In this document: positions 1 through 12,018 of the stretch, in pieces
Layout: each line of letters begins with the position of its first letter
How positions within the stretch are numbered: position 1 is the stretch's first letter
Source of the DNA: Amphibalanus amphitrite
Lineage: Eukaryota > Arthropoda > Thecostraca > Balanomorpha > Balanidae
DNA: 64,000 nucleotides
NCBI RefSeq assembly: GCF_019059575.1
Contig: NW_024883023.1
Span: 1-64,000, forward strand
Direction: 5' to 3'
Position numbers and translations under genes: made by a program
The notes under the pieces: generated by a model
The model's input: the letters and a program-made list of their open reading frames with translations, nothing else
Told to the model about the DNA's origin: nothing
The model's database searches: none

Positions 1-1117
1 GAGAGAGATGACACGGAGAAGCTGCACAAATGTTTACGTAGCTTTCATTCAGCTACGTAAAACTTCAGCGGAATAAGTGGGCGTGGATAAAATGATTACT
101 GAATGTTATCACGAAAAAAACTCACATATTCTGTGATCATAATATGTAGGTACCTACTACCTTCCCTGCACTCGGAGTTTACATGTGTTTATCTGACAAT
201 CCCAGTTCTAACTATAAAATCGCTCTATATGACTGTTTATTTTTTCTTTCATGTCATGCTGCTACTCACTTCTCTCTTTCAATTATCTTGCGGTGCCGCT
301 TCTCTTTGCCCTCTTTGGTACGCTCGATCGTTAGGACAGTTATATTTTGCCAGTGTTTCTCGATCGTGGTCAGTGCTTTGTCCCACAATATTTTCTTTAG
401 TTATTACAGACCAACGCAACATCCATTCAGATGGTGAGCAAGCAGAAAGAAAGAAAAAAAAACAGCATCAAATGATCAAGCGTTACCGGTACAGCCTGAA
501 AGGATGCTTATTCATTGACTTTTTTTTTTATAAATAAATTACATGTAAGTATTGAAAAGTTCTCACTAATTGAAGTCTTCGAAGTCACGCTTAGCAATTT
601 ACACATGCATTTTCAGCCAGCCTTGCCCCGGCTGAATCAGTATACAGACACATTCAGGTCTATAAACAGGGTTTATATTCGGTGGTCGAAGCGCATCTAT
701 CGATTGTGGACTCACGATGCGGGCGGCCGTTCTGCAGCACGATCTTCGTGACAAAACGTGTGAGGGAGGTGTAAGGAAAGTTCCGAAACAGTCTTCAAGC
801 AAACCTTGCTTGTGCACAATGTTTACCTCGGTCCTTGTAAAGATCGCTCCATTGAACGTTGATCATTGACCAATGGCCCCGGACCAGCACTATTGAATGA
901 TGAAAAGGAACGTAAGGCTCAAGACTCAATGCAGACTTGCAACCGTGTGCATCGGTACGTAAAGTAAAGCATTGGTTACGAGTACAGAAAAAATGTTGCT
1001 AATGTTGTATAACTGATGTTGTAAATACTTACCAATGAGCGGAACAAATCGATGTCATAACTGAAGTCACCCACAGTCAAGGCTTTAACCTGCAAGCCTT
1101 TTAGCGCCTTGCTTTTA
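1..1117. other. AT-rich unique sequence, no gene seen
   Basis: Short chance reading frames only; no splice-bounded coding pattern, RNA gene or transposon end recognised. Confidence 0.5.
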
Positions 1118-1277
1118 GCTATGCCATGGATGAGATAATAATGGATTGGTGTCTTCGCAGTTTTTGGCGACATTGAGCTCAGGCCTGCCATCTAGCGGGA
1201 GAATTATCGTAAGTTAGGAGCAAGCCGAGTGAACGCCGCTGATTAGCATTGTGACACACGGGAGTGTGGTGTAGTTG
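1118..1277. repeat. Left arm of a ~165-bp inverted repeat (partner 2653-2829)
   Basis: Contains GCCATCTAGCGGGAGAATTA, ACTTACGATAA in reverse form, and CAAGCCGAGTGAACGCC. The reverse complement recurs at 2653-2829 with small differences. The pair brackets about 1.4 kb. It may be a decayed foldback or long-TIR element; no target duplication was found. Confidence 0.7.
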
Positions 1278-1639
1278 CAGGCTTGATGTGCAATTTTTTC
1301 AAAATGTTATGTCTTAATATGTCAGCAAAAGTGAATAAATTAATAAATTTATGTGCAGGGTGAGTAATAATATAAGCAGTTTGCTGTTATTTCCTCTTTA
1401 TATCGTGAAACAGGGAGTTATTGGAGACCTCGCCAGCACGTGTCGTTTTCGCTATTTTTCACATGAGTCTTTACTTGGCCTAAATCAAACAAATTGTTCG
1501 ATCAAAGAACAAAACTAACTTAAGTACTAATCTATAAGTCTAATGAAAAGGTTAAACGGAATTGCTAACGTCATTGCCGCTCAATATGTCATTCAAGACG
1601 CTCTATGAAAAAGACCCAAACAGTGCTGCGTAGTCGATG

Positions 1640-1882
1640 AAATTTCAGTGACGGGCTCCAACTCCGATTCCGGTATCCAAATATCGACTCCGACTCCTCC
1701 GGGCAGAACTGTCGATTCACACAGACTCCGACTCTGACTCCGACTCTGCAGCCCTGGTAAGTCTGTGGAGTCGATGACTTGTCGGTGACGTTCGACTCAT
1801 ACTCCGACTACAGCTTTTAAAAATCAACCGACTTCGAGTCGGAACAGAACCGCTGGCTCTGACTACAACTCCGCAGCCCTGG
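1640..1882. mobile_element. hAT-type terminal remnant rich in GACTCC hexamers
   Basis: Repeated CGACTCCGACTCC-like hexamers lead to GCAGCCCTGG at 1746-1755 and again at about 1871-1881. Reverse-complemented, this is CAGGGCTGCGGAGT..., a form typical of hAT ends. Both motifs face the same way, so this looks like broken or stacked ends rather than a whole element. Confidence 0.45.
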
Positions 1883-2114
1883 CCCAAGATAGCCGCCTAA
1901 AACAACTTTGATGTGTGATCTTCGTACATTGTTAATGTTATTTTAAACAAGGAATGGAAAAGGGAGACGAAGTCTTCACAAACAAGGATCTCCTGTTGCG
2001 GATCAATCAACTGCTGAAACAGAAAGACAAAAACACCACGCATCTCATTTCATCGTTTTCCTAACGACTCTGCACCAATGTGGGTACTGATCAATGCAGT
2101 GCGAACATCGATGT

Positions 2115-2220
2115 GACATTTGTGTACCAAGTTTGAGTGTTATCCGCCCAGCCGTTCTTGAGATATGGAAGAAGCCGTTCTTGAGATATGCACGTGACGC
2201 AGGCGCACGTGCAGTAGCAC
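2115..2220. repeat. Fragment of the CACGTG-rich repeat seen in full at 36 kb
   Basis: CCAAGTTTGAG, CCCAGCCGTTCTTGAGAT and GCACGTG match, in reverse complement, the internal repeats of the element at 36031-36685. Confidence 0.55.
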
Positions 2221-2652
2221 CCCCATAGTGACACATGGAAATGCATTGGCCACTGGGCGTCTAACTATTGACGAAGTTTTACTGTAATGGGCCCAGTCAT
2301 TGCGGAGTTACTTCATGTGGAACAATTTCGACACCCCTAAGTTGGCACGTGGCACGTGCCGTAACATTAACTAAGATCAAGAAAATCGGGCGAAAGTCGG
2401 AGAAGAAGGAATAAGCCTACCAAATGTGCATGACATATTGTCAAACTGCTGTACCATTGTGAGTAAATGGCCATATAAAAGGTCGTAAAAGCCGATGGGA
2501 CTGGGCGTTTCAATACACACCGTCTTACGCATTTTATTTTCGTTATTACCTAAAGGCTGCTTGACTTTTTTGGCTTTCAAGCATTTAAGACATTTTTTGT
2601 CGTCTCAGGTCCAGTAAGATTACCTCCAACTCGTGGAAATATGCACTTCAAG

Positions 2653-2829
2653 CCAACTAACACACCACACCCACGTGTGTCATAATGCTGAGAGATGGCG
2701 TTCACTCGGCTTGCTCCTAACTTACGATAATTCTCTCGCTAGATGGCAGGCCTGATCCCAATGTCGCGGATCCCAATGTTAATTTCCACGAGACACCAAT
2801 CCAGTGTTATATCATCCATGGCTATGCCG
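2653..2829. repeat. Right arm of the inverted repeat (partner 1118-1277)
   Basis: Reads GGCGTTCACTCGGCTTGCTC, TTACGATAATTCTC and CTAGATGGCAGGCCTGA, the reverse complement of the left arm. Confidence 0.7.
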
Positions 2830-2958
2830 TTAATTACATTTCACGTTCGTTTATTGATTCGGATACCTTTTATGTCTTCAGCAATGAAGTCAAAAGTATT
2901 CAGGTAGGCTTGTAGCCTATCACTTCGTGCAAAGGAATAAAAACAGTTATAGTTAAGT

Positions 2959-3223
2959 AAGGCCTGGCTACACTATGCGTTTTCTGCGTGCGTTTTTTGC
3001 GAGTTTGCGTGTTCTGCGTAATATCGTTCTAGAAAAAAGGTTATTATTAATTTAACTTCTTTAATATAAATATAAAAGTTAATAAAACGTTTATGTTAAT
3101 TAAAAGTTGATATGAAAAACATATAACAAAAACGTAATGTCGTTTCTTTCTAGAACGATATTCCGCAAATCACGCAAACTCGCAAAAAACGCACGCAGAA
3201 AACGCGTAGTGTAGCCAGGCCTT
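2959..3223. mobile_element. 265-bp MITE with ~75-bp terminal inverted repeats
   Basis: Begins AAGGCCTGGCTACACTATGC and ends in its inverse, GTAGTGTAGCCAGGCCTT. The arms continue through CTGCGTGCGTTTTTTGCGAG and ATCGTTCTAGAA, around an AT-rich centre. No open frame. The target duplication is unclear (TAAGT lies near both sides), so the superfamily is not assigned. Confidence 0.8.
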
Positions 3224-3289
3224 TATAAGTTATGAACTTTTTCACCAGTTTTACAGAAAAACTGTAACAACCAGACTAAAGACCGACTC

Positions 3290-4200
3290 CGACTCTCCGT
3301 ATGCTCCGACTCGCCCTCCCACCACGCCGCCGCGATTATCCCCGCCCCTCTTCCTCTCCTCAGCTCTCTCCCCATCCTGTCGATAGCCGAGTTCAGTGCG
3401 GCGCGGCCGACAAGTCTGGCCAAATCAAATCGGCCGCGGCCGTCCAGATTGGCACCGATGACGTCTGGCCGTCGGCGGCGTCGCCTCCATCGTCCACTCG
3501 GGGCCGACCGCATTGATCAGCGCCTCCGTCCTCCGTGATAATGACGCCTAATGTGGGCAGAGCGGTCGCGGCGGCCCGGCGCGGTGTCGTCTCCCGCCCC
3601 TCTACCCCCGCCGTTGGTCCCGGTGCCGTCCTCCGGCCCCACCCCGGCGCTCTACCCCCCGGCGTCGGCCCCGGCAGCTAACCTGGCGTTAGTCCAGCGG
3701 CCCCAGCTGAGACACGGCCATATGGTCTGTCCGTGTCCTAATACCGGCGACAGCGGGACACTCGGGGGCCCATCTGTACCCGGGATGGAGACGCCACTAG
3801 CCGCCGCCCAGATGGGACCGAACGATGGGACGCTCGGCTGCTCAGAGACGGCCCACATTTCACGTTCGGCGAGATACTCATGGCCTGTCAGCGGGGCTGA
3901 TGGCGCACCCCGTGAATTCACTGGGCCACGAGATGCAGCAAACTTCAGCGCAGCTGCTTCCGAAGAGGCGTGTGCACGGCGAGTTATATCTTTCCCTGGA
4001 CGCCAGATCGACGCGACTGCCCCTGAATGACACAGGGGCGCGCGCCGCGGGGCACTGCATCCCGTGATGGTCTGCTTCCTCCGGATAGACGATCGACCCA
4101 GCGGATATTGGCTAAGTGCGCCCGTCCGACTGGAGTCCCCCCGCCGCGCCGACCCGAGCGGCCGCTAGTTCAGTGACTCGTCATTAGCAGTTGCCAACGA
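3290..4200. other. GC/CpG-rich island
   Basis: About 0.9 kb of strongly GC-rich sequence with many CGGCC and CCGCC words. Several frames are open on both strands, which is expected from few AT-rich stop codons. No protein motif recognised. Confidence 0.5.
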
Positions 4201-4316
4201 TGCGCGCATGCCGGAGATAATGATAGCTGGGGCGAAGTGGCGGCGCCCACATCAGGGATCAGGGAGAGGGAGGCATGGAGGCCGTCTTCAGCTTCTGGTG
4301 GCGCAGTAAGAAACTA

Positions 4317-5118
4317 CAGGGTGATTTTTTTTTAACTGTTAAAAAGTAAACGTCAATGGTGGTCCCAAAATCGAAAAATCGCGTGCAAAAAAGCAATGCA
4401 CGTGATAGATAAATCTGGGACATTTTGTATAGTGTCATCACTTGCCCCTTTTCACCGACGGCCTCGGCCACAATGGAGCCTGAAAATGTCCCACCAATCG
4501 GGCACGCATGGTCCACCGCCGTTCAGTAAGGAAACGACACAAAACGATGATTTTGAAGCATTCAGGCAGTTCGAAGCATACGATGATCAAGGAGATACCC
4601 CAGAAAGACGTTAAATAATGTAAGAACAAGCTTGTAGTCATAAATAACCCTCAAACGGTCCATCTGGCGTGTGTGCAGCCTCTGAAGAATCAGTCTTCAG
4701 GGAGAAAGAAAAACAGCGAATCAGACACCACCAGGGCCGTCAGTATCAAAATCCTCGACCTCATCCTCCCTAGACTTCTAGTTTTTGGACCCATCTATGG
4801 CAGATATAACGAGAAAACAGTGGAAATATCTGGCAGGGCTGAAAATGGGCGATAGGAGCCTTTTCAGTCCGCCTAATGAGTATGGGAGTCCATGGTGCCG
4901 TTCAACACGTGCTCAGGCGGGCTGATTCGTGTCGGTGAGAGAGGGGGTAACTTCAAGCACAAGTAAAATACACGATGGACGTTCCTTCACATCGTGTCTG
5001 CATAAAATCAAAATGTCCCAGAATGCTCGTCATCGTGGTGTATAATTTTGCAACATATATTTGCATTTTAACGCCACTAGACCTCATTACTTTTTAACAA
5101 GTAAAAAAAATCACCCTG
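4317..5118. mobile_element. Non-autonomous mariner-like element (TA target)
   Basis: Left end TA|CAGGGTGATTTTTTTT, right end AAAAAAAATCACCCTG|TA. Inverted ends also share AGTAA/TTAC with a TTTTTAAC stretch. The TA on each side and CAGGGTG ends fit Tc1/mariner. About 800 bp, no transposase frame recognised. Confidence 0.75.
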
Positions 5119-5459
5119 TACATACAAAAACAGCTGTAAAAACGTAGCAATTGACGAACTCTTCTAAACGCCATATAACAGACATTAGGCAAGTTAAGTG
5201 TTACAGAACATCTTCCCCATTCGTGTTCGGTGAGCCAGTTTACCTCCAGTCGTTTGTGTGCACCGGGGCAGCTAGCATTGCAGTCGTGTTCGGCGGGTCA
5301 GCCTATACCTTCAGCTGTGTACGGCGGGTCAGCCTTTCTTCAGTCACGTTCAGTGGCTGGCGCACAATAAACCCTCGACCTGTGCTCCAACGTATTTTGA
5401 GCTCAGCTGCAAGACAGCCTGTAACTTCAAAACAGTCACTTCTTTACGTGCATTGTTCA

Positions 5460-5560
5460 ACAAAGTCAGTTGGGGAAACTACGAGGCGAAGATCCAAAAA
5501 TTGGTCAAAAAATAGACTTTTGATGACCATATATGGGCATAAATGCAGCCCTCGCTACTA
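5460..5560. repeat. Left arm of an inverted repeat flanking the 5646-6801 element
   Basis: CAGTTGGGGAAACTACGAG and TTTTGATGACCATATATGG recur inverted at 7225-7345. This suggests an older element into which the TTAA element inserted. Confidence 0.5.
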
Positions 5561-5645
5561 CGGAAGAAAAACGGTATAACGTGCCGGTACTTGCGGTATC
5601 ACGTCCACTAATCGGAGAGAAAAGGCTCCCATTTTCCACTACGAA

Positions 5646-6801
5646 TTAACCCGCGCCCCGTAGGGCTACCGGCGGACCTTACCACCCGTAGGGGGCCGTT
5701 TCGGCCCCCCCCTAAGATCTCGGAAAGTTACCGGCCGATTTTCAAAATTCAAACAGAGTTCGATAGCCCCACCCGGGAACTACCTTGTGACCAAGTTTCA
5801 TTGACCTAGGTCAAACTGATGACGTCACAGGTCGGGTCAAATGTCAGATTTTCACCGTTCACAGGCACTTCAAGAAATGTGTTGTGAAATCGAGTAAATT
5901 GGTAATTCATTGAAAACCATCGATGGTACATTGTTCGTTAAACACATACTTTGCTATCTGAGGTCACTGATACCAGGTCAGGTCACAGCGAGGTCAGGTC
6001 ACCGGGGGTCACAATATGAGAGTGTCGTGTGATACATGTTTTATGGTTCATTTTACATGACAAATGCGATTATGTGGGTTAGGCAGCCTTTGGGGCCAGC
6101 CTAGGTCACGTTTTGGTTAAGGTCAGGTCAAGGTCAGGTCAAATTAGGTCAAATTTCAAAGTTGATATTTTTGCATAAAATGGGTATTGATTCGATGCAG
6201 CTCGTCACGAGGAGTCTAATGGTGGTCTTTGTTTTGCTCTACGAGGTCTAGAATTGCCAAAAATGGAGTTTGAAAATTTGACGTCATCATTTTTGAACAG
6301 TTTTTTTCGCTATAACTTGGCCAAAAAACGAGGTATCGATCTGAAATTTGGTATATAGATAGAAGACGGTAGGTACTATCACATATATTCCGGTTTTTCA
6401 AAAACTTTGTTGATTTTTTGGCTAATATATAAAAAAAATGCTTTTTTGATTTTGGGGGTCAAAACTCAAAAATTTCAAAAATCCGAGACAGCAGTTTTGT
6501 AGCCCTGTCAATTCTACACCTTCTATGTCTTGATCATTTTTCTGTATCTTCAAAGCTGTAGGCCTGATAGGTCTTCTCGCGAAGGTCTTTTTACGGTCAA
6601 AAATGACAGAACATGACGTCATTCTGACGTCATTTGTGGCCAACCTATCATAGCCTTTGGAAAAATTTTTAGTCACAACGTGTAAAATTGATGCCCGGAG
6701 GGGTCCTGAAAGTTTGGTGGTGATATCTTCAGCCGTTTAGGAGATATCGACCGAAAAGGATACGGGGGGCCGTTTCGGTCCCCCTACGGGGCGCGGGTTA
6801 A
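5646..6801. mobile_element. TTAA element with CCGTTTCGG hairpin ends
   Basis: TTAA at 5646 and 6798; ends CCCGCGCCCCGTAGGG / CCCTACGGGGCGCGGG. Both ends carry a G-run, CCGTTTCGG, C-run hairpin. The interior has AGGTCA arrays on the left, and CACATATATTCCGGTTTTTC at 6379-6398, shared with the 22.6, 29.3, 37.2 and 52.7 kb elements. TTAA target and CCC ends fit piggyBac (or Kolobok); no transposase seen. Confidence 0.85.
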
Positions 6802-7224
6802 CGCGATTTGATTAAATTCGGCGAATTCACTGGAAAATGGCGATAGGAAAACGGCTTTTTCTGCAGGTTCTGGGTGTCACAATCAGCTGGTTATTCCATA
6901 AATGGATTGGTGTTTTGAAAGAATATTGTTTAAAGATACAATTTTATTTGAATAAACAAAGATATTCAATTTTAGAATAATTCTTAGCAAAAATTGGAAA
7001 AACCATAAACAAAATAATAAAAATAATGACATTTTCAAACCACGGTGCTGCTTACATTTTTGGCGCGTCTGTTTCAATCCGCCATATTTGCCAATCACTG
7101 TTTGACCTTGGATTGTAACTCTGAGATTTACATAGAGCCGCCAGTGCATTGTGCACCGTGTGAGTGTAGGCCTTGTGTGGTTAAGAAACATTCTTATGCC
7201 TTATTTTTTCATTTGAATGCTAGG

Positions 7225-7345
7225 ATGCATGGTAAAGATGAAGTCTGATTTTATGACCAAATATGGTCATCGCCCCGCCCACTCCAGCCGTTGATTGGCT
7301 GATCCAATTTTTGTTTGGCTTCTCGTAGTTTCCCCAACTGAAGTC
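7225..7345. repeat. Right arm of the inverted repeat (partner 5460-5560)
   Basis: Reads CTCGTAGTTTCCCCAACTG and ATGACCAAATATGGTCAT, complementary to the left arm. Confidence 0.5.
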
Positions 7346-7778
7346 AGAAAACACCACCAGTATTAATGAGCCAAAGCCGGTAGGGACGTAAGTATCTTGC
7401 ACGGTTTATCCCAATGACATCCAAAAGCGAAATCTGTCTGTTTTGTCAATAAGTAAAAGTTGCATGCAATGTTGTATGCGGCTGACGCACCAACTATCAC
7501 ATTCAAGCACTAAATGTGACTCTAAATGTCGAGGGATCTCACATATCCGTTTTCTTCTGAAAATCCATTATAAAGGCGGATGCTGTTACCTACCCTTTGA
7601 TACGCAAAGCCGACGACAAATTTGTCTGATACACAGCTCAGTGCTCGGAAATTCAATACGTCAGCAAATTGAATTGGACAACTGAAACCGACCACCTAAA
7701 AGCCACTGAAATTGGCTTACTTATACTGCACACAATTGAACCGGTTGACAATATACGTCAGGAAATCACCGAGTAACC
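7346..7778. other. Unique sequence, no gene seen
   Basis: Mixed composition, only short frames; no recognisable feature. Confidence 0.4.
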
Positions 7779-7936
7779 GGGTGCGTATTATTTAGGCCAG
7801 GGTTCATAATGTCCAGGGCACAATGTGTCCAGTGCTCGAATTGGCCAGTGCCTTGAATTGGCCAGTGTTCACATTGTCCAGGGATTACATGGTCCAAAAG
7901 TGGCCAACTGGCTGCAGATAGGGTAAATTCAAAGAG

Positions 7937-8084
7937 GCCAGGGTTCATAATGTCTAGGGCACGATGTGTCCAGTGTTCAAAATGGCCAGGGTTCATAATG
8001 TCCAGGGCACGATGTGTCCAGTGTTCGAAATGGCCAGGGTTCATAATGTCCAGGGCACGATGTGTCCAGTGTTCAAAATGGCCA
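7937..8084. repeat. 48-bp tandem repeat, three units, in left arm
   Basis: Units start near 7937, 7985 and 8033, each GGCCAGGGTTCATAATGTC then AGGGCACGATGTGTCCAGTG. The inverted counterpart is at 8510-8660. Confidence 0.85.
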
Positions 8085-8148
8085 GTGCCTTGAATGGGCC
8101 AGAGTTCATAGTGTCAAGGGATTACATAGTCAACCCAACCCAACCAAA

Positions 8149-8198
8149 CCTAACCTAACCTAACCTAACCTAACCTAACCTAACCTAACCTAACCTAA
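8149..8198. repeat. Interstitial telomere-type (CCTAA)n tract
   Basis: About ten perfect CCTAA units (TTAGG on the other strand), preceded by degenerate CAACC units from about 8131. It lies between the arms of the foldback element and is followed by ordinary sequence, so it is not a chromosome end. Confidence 0.9.
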
Positions 8199-8250
8199 GG
8201 TAATGATGTTTGCCTACCAGGGATAAGGAAATAGTTTCTCGCATGAATAG

Positions 8251-8377
8251 ATTGCAAGCAATAGTAAATCAAATATTTTTAGGTTAAGTGGTTATGCATC
8301 AGGCTTCAGGCCTTCGGCCTGAAGCCAGATACATAACCACTTAACCTAAAAATATTTGATTTACTATTGCCTGTAAT
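8251..8377. repeat. 127-bp near-perfect palindrome
   Basis: Arms of about 60 bases (ATTGC..GCAATAGTAAATCAAAT to its inverse) meet at GGCTTCAGGCC-TTCG-GCCTGAAGCC. The arm includes AGGTTAAGTGGTTATG. It would extrude a long hairpin. Confidence 0.9.
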
Positions 8378-8829
8378 CTCTCCTAAGGCATTGCCTTCGG
8401 CACTGCACTGCTTTGCATTGAGCTGATTCCGTGTTTTTTACATAATGACGTCACTTTCAGTGACTATGTAATCCCTGGACATTATGAACTCTGGCCCATT
8501 CAAGGCACTGGCCATTTTGAACACTGGACACATCGTGCCCTGGACATTATGAACCCTGGCCATTTCGAATACTGGACACATCGTGCCCTGGACATTATGA
8601 ACCCTGGCCATTTCGAACACTGGACACATCGTGCCCTGGACATTATGAACCCTGGCCTCTTTGAATATGCCCTATCTGCAGCCAGTTGGCCACATTTGGA
8701 CCATGCAATCCCTGGACATTATGAACTCTGGCCCATTCAAGGCACTGGCCATTTTGACACTGGGCATAGCGTACCCTGGACATTATGAACCCTGGCCAGA
8801 ATGAATGCTCCCCGAGTAACCTAACTCTG

Positions 8830-9170
8830 ACCAAGGATTACCGCGACTGGCTCGGGAGTATGAACTCCAGTGGGTGACGCCGCTCGTGCCACCCCGCATT
8901 CCGAGCAGCGTCTCGTCAGCAGCTGTGCGCGCTGTCCATGACGACACGTCTCCGGCCGTGGCAGTGATGACCCGGCTCCGGGGGATGGACCCAGGGGCAG
9001 GGAGGGGGGCGGGGGCACGGGCCGTTTATCTATTCGCCTCAGGCAGCGGCGTGCGGTGCTACCGACCGGCTATAACTGCGCTCCAAGCGCCGATGAGGCC
9101 GCGTGGACCGAGCCCTGCGGGCAATCATCACCCACGGCTCACCAATAACCGGCCGGCTGGACGCGCGCGG
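8830..9170. other. GC-rich island
   Basis: CpG-rich sequence between the foldback element and the GGAGAC repeat; no coding motif. Confidence 0.4.
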
Positions 9171-9174
9171 ACGG

Positions 9175-9500
9175 AACGGAGACGGAGACAGAGATGGAGA
9201 CGGAGACGGTGACGGAGACGGAGAGGGGGAGGGGAGGAGTCGACGACGGGGACGGAGATGGAGACTGAGATGGGGATGGAGACGGAGACGAATACGGAGA
9301 CGGAGACGAATACGAAGGCGGAGACGGAGACGGAGAGGGGAATGGAGACGGAGGTGGAGACGGGGATGGGACGGAGACGGAGACGGAGAAGGGATAGAGA
9401 CAGAAACGGAGACAGCGGTGGGGTCGGAGACGGAGACGCACGCGGAGACGGGAACGAGGACGGGCACGGGAGAAAGGGAGGAGACAGAGGCGGAGACTTA
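9175..9500. repeat. GGAGAC hexamer minisatellite
   Basis: Purine-rich strand of GGAGACGGAGAC units with drift to GGGGAT and GAATAC. Arg/Glu-rich frames on + and Ser/Pro frames on - come from the repeat. Confidence 0.85.
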
Positions 9501-10174
9501 GTCTTGCTTTTTGGCTAATATTATCGTGCTCCCAACTATTCCTTTTCTGGGAACGGGAAACAGTTAAATTGAAGATATCCCGACGCCAGAAGAATACTAT
9601 GCATAAGTGAGCCGTTTGATTGGGAACGAGGGACAGAGATTACTAAGAAAATAGGAAAAGGACGCTGTTACTTTCGGAGGATGGGGAAAGTCAACCAAAT
9701 GTGGACGGCGCCATTCTAAATAACTACGGAGACGGATGCTCTATACGGAGACACAAACAAAACAGCACAGCCCACTTACAACAGAGGCTACAAAAATGCA
9801 TGTTAGCTTAAGCAAATTGGAACGAAGAACTTTGAAAAGAAACAAACATCGGGATGCAAAGAAGAATGGGAAAGCCTGAAATAGGCAACAATAAGGCTAG
9901 AGGGCATTACCTCTGGAAGGATAGGAAAGAACATGGCAGCCTGCCAGGGGCGTAACTTTATATCTCTTTGGGGGGGCTTGAGCCCCCCCTGTGCTGAACT
10001 GAGCCCCCCCCCCTGGGAAGCTTAGAGCCCCCCCCCCCATTTATTAATTTTTAATTCTTGACAAAACACACACACAAATAGTAGAACACTAACTTCCAAT
10101 TTTTCTATTTTCCATCATATACGTGAGTTTCCAGGTTTGGGGATGATCATCATGGACTTGTAAACACCCTAAAA

Positions 10175-10846
10175 CCCTCGCCCGTATGGGAGGGGGTCGA
10201 ACGGACCCCCTCGGTTTTTCGCAAATAACTCGCGTAAAAAGTGTCCGATCGCGACGAAACTTTCAGTACCCTCGTGTTAATTAATTTTACACCTACCCTA
10301 AAAATTTCATGACCCTGACCCAAGTGACCTTTGACCTGTGACCTACTTTTCGAGACCATGTTTGGTCGGAATCGCGATTCGGCGTACGTCGGCTCGCATT
10401 AGCTGCGCGTTTGCAGTCTTTTCGTGGTTTCAAGCGTTCAAATGTGATATGATGTTGCCCCATGCATTAGGGTGGGCGTGAAGGTTACCTGAAGGTCAGG
10501 TCAGGTCATTGACTTTTGATGACCTCGACTCACTTTTTCGGGTTTTACTTGTTTCTACTTTCTAGGCTAGTTTTTAAGATGAATTCGAATTCGGCAACCA
10601 TATGAACATTTAAGAAGCAGTTTTGGTGCCTTCGTAACATGTTACGAAGCTGTCAGAGGAGGTTGACACATGCTACGAATACCCGGCAGGACCCCTACTG
10701 GTTGACCTGACCTGACCCGACCCGACCTAGCCCAAATGCATGAAGACATCATCTGTGATCAAAACCAACATGATATTCGTGATCAGCACCCCGAAAAAGC
10801 CCATAGCATGGTCACACGAAAAAGCCCATAGCAGGAATTAGCATTT
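10175..10846. mobile_element. Truncated TTAA element (CCCTCGCCCG family)
   Basis: Begins CCCTCGCCCGTATGGG, hairpin GGGGGTCGAACGGACCCCC, then TTTTTCGCAAATAACTC and AGGTCA arrays. It parallels the reverse complement of 32554-33447, but its other end is missing where the next TTAA element starts. Confidence 0.65.
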
Positions 10847-12018
10847 TTATCCCGCGCCGGGCCGGGGGGGAGGGGTGTTTGAACACCCCCATCTGCGGTG
10901 TTTCACAAATATCTCAAAAACGCGCCGCCGCCGTTTTTGGCACACCTGTTTGTGCATCTTTTGCGCACATGTTGTGAAAATTTCAGACCCAGGTCGCCTT
11001 AGGTCAGGTCACCAGGTCACGCCAAGTGACCTCACCTCAGAAAAAATAGGAATGCTCGTCATAGCTACACCGGTTGATCCATTGCCTTGAAACCTTCAGC
11101 GATTGGTAAGAGCAACATTATCTATAAAATGTTTATCTCGGAATTTTGATATCGGTGACCTAAGGTCAGATCAATTTTGCGGCCTCTCCATTATAAGTCA
11201 ATGGGAGAAAATTGAAAAGCGTCTGTTTTGCACGAACGCTATTCTAGACACTCTCAAACATCGAGATGTAGGTAAAATTGACACACTGAACCGGAAAATG
11301 GCAACTGTGACCCCTCGTTATGTCCCAGAGGTCATGTCAGGTCACGAACAGAATCTAACAGTTTTTCGCTAATAGCTTCTGAAAGAGGCGTGCTAGAGCG
11401 CTGAAAACGCCTTAAATGTGTTCGGCTCGACGTCGCAGATCGACTGAAAGGCAACATGACCTTTTCCGGTCAGGTCATGACCTTGACCTGAGGTCAAATT
11501 TTCAAGTTGACCTTTCAAGGTCAAATTATAGTTCATTCGACGCGTATCGACGAGAGGAACACGATGCTGGCAAAAGAAATGTCATGGCTCTTTCGAGTCA
11601 AAAGTTATTGCAGAAAAAACGCTTTTCGTAAAAACGGCTATTTTTGGAGTTTATGCCCTCTGGAGGCTAAACCGTTGACCTGAGGTCAAATCTGAGAGCA
11701 TAATTCAGAAAGGTCTGTTAAAGGGCTATCGAATGCGCTTTTCCGAGGCGCTGTAGCTCTATCGGTTCCCGAGATAGCCGTTGGCAGTTTCCAAAATCTT
11801 TAAATAGTCAACATTTTATCTTTGGTGACCTCTGGTGACCTGACCTTTGACCTGCCCCAAAAGTTGACCGAAATGTTTTCGTCCTTATTTTGGACGTTCT
11901 TTCGATTGCCGCTTACCGTGTGTCGCTACGTGGCCCAGGAGCCGAGTAAGAAGGGGGGTGTTCAGATATCCCCCCGGCACGGCGCGGAATCTCAGAGCAC
12001 CGGCCCGGCGCGGGTTAA
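10847..12018. mobile_element. TTAA element, CCCGCGCCGGGCC family, copy 1
   Basis: TTAT at 10847, TTAA at 12015; ends CCCGCGCCGGGCCGG / CCGGCCCGGCGCGGG. Left hairpin GGGGTGTTTGAACACCCC. The interior is rich in AGGTCA and TGACCTGAGGTCA. It is an uninterrupted relative of 15991-18130 and shows the empty site there. Confidence 0.8.

Larger units (their letters stand above)
7779..8811. mobile_element. Mutator-like foldback element with long inverted repeats
   Basis: Flanked by the same 10 bases CCGAGTAACC at 7769-7778 and 8812-8821. Ends GGGTGCGTATTATTTAGGCC and, inverted, GGGAGCATTCATTCTGGCC. Arms of about 330 bp contain a 48-bp unit (GGCCAGGGTTCATAATGTCC...) repeated three or more times. The middle holds telomere-type repeats and a near-perfect palindrome. 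A 9-10 bp duplication with long inverted repeats fits MULE elements. The 16-residue repeat peptide read through the arms is a by-product. Confidence 0.75.

Noticed and set aside
3551-4030. 159-codon Pro/Ala-rich frame
   Set aside because: Same reason: CpG-rich island with overlapping open frames on both strands.
8149-8198. Chromosome end
   Set aside because: The telomere-type tract is short, internal, and enclosed by a foldback element with ordinary sequence on both sides.
7766-8788. Repeated 16-residue peptide frames (MNPGHFEHWTHRALDI type) on both strands
   Set aside because: They are translations of the 48-bp repeat in the foldback arms, open on both strands because the arms are inverted copies.
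7779-8811. CRISPR-like array
   Set aside because: 48-bp direct repeats without distinct spacers, in an animal genome, in inverted arms.
9039-9518. Arg/Glu-rich and Ser/Pro-rich frames
   Set aside because: Products of the GGAGAC hexamer repeat; no non-repetitive coding sequence.
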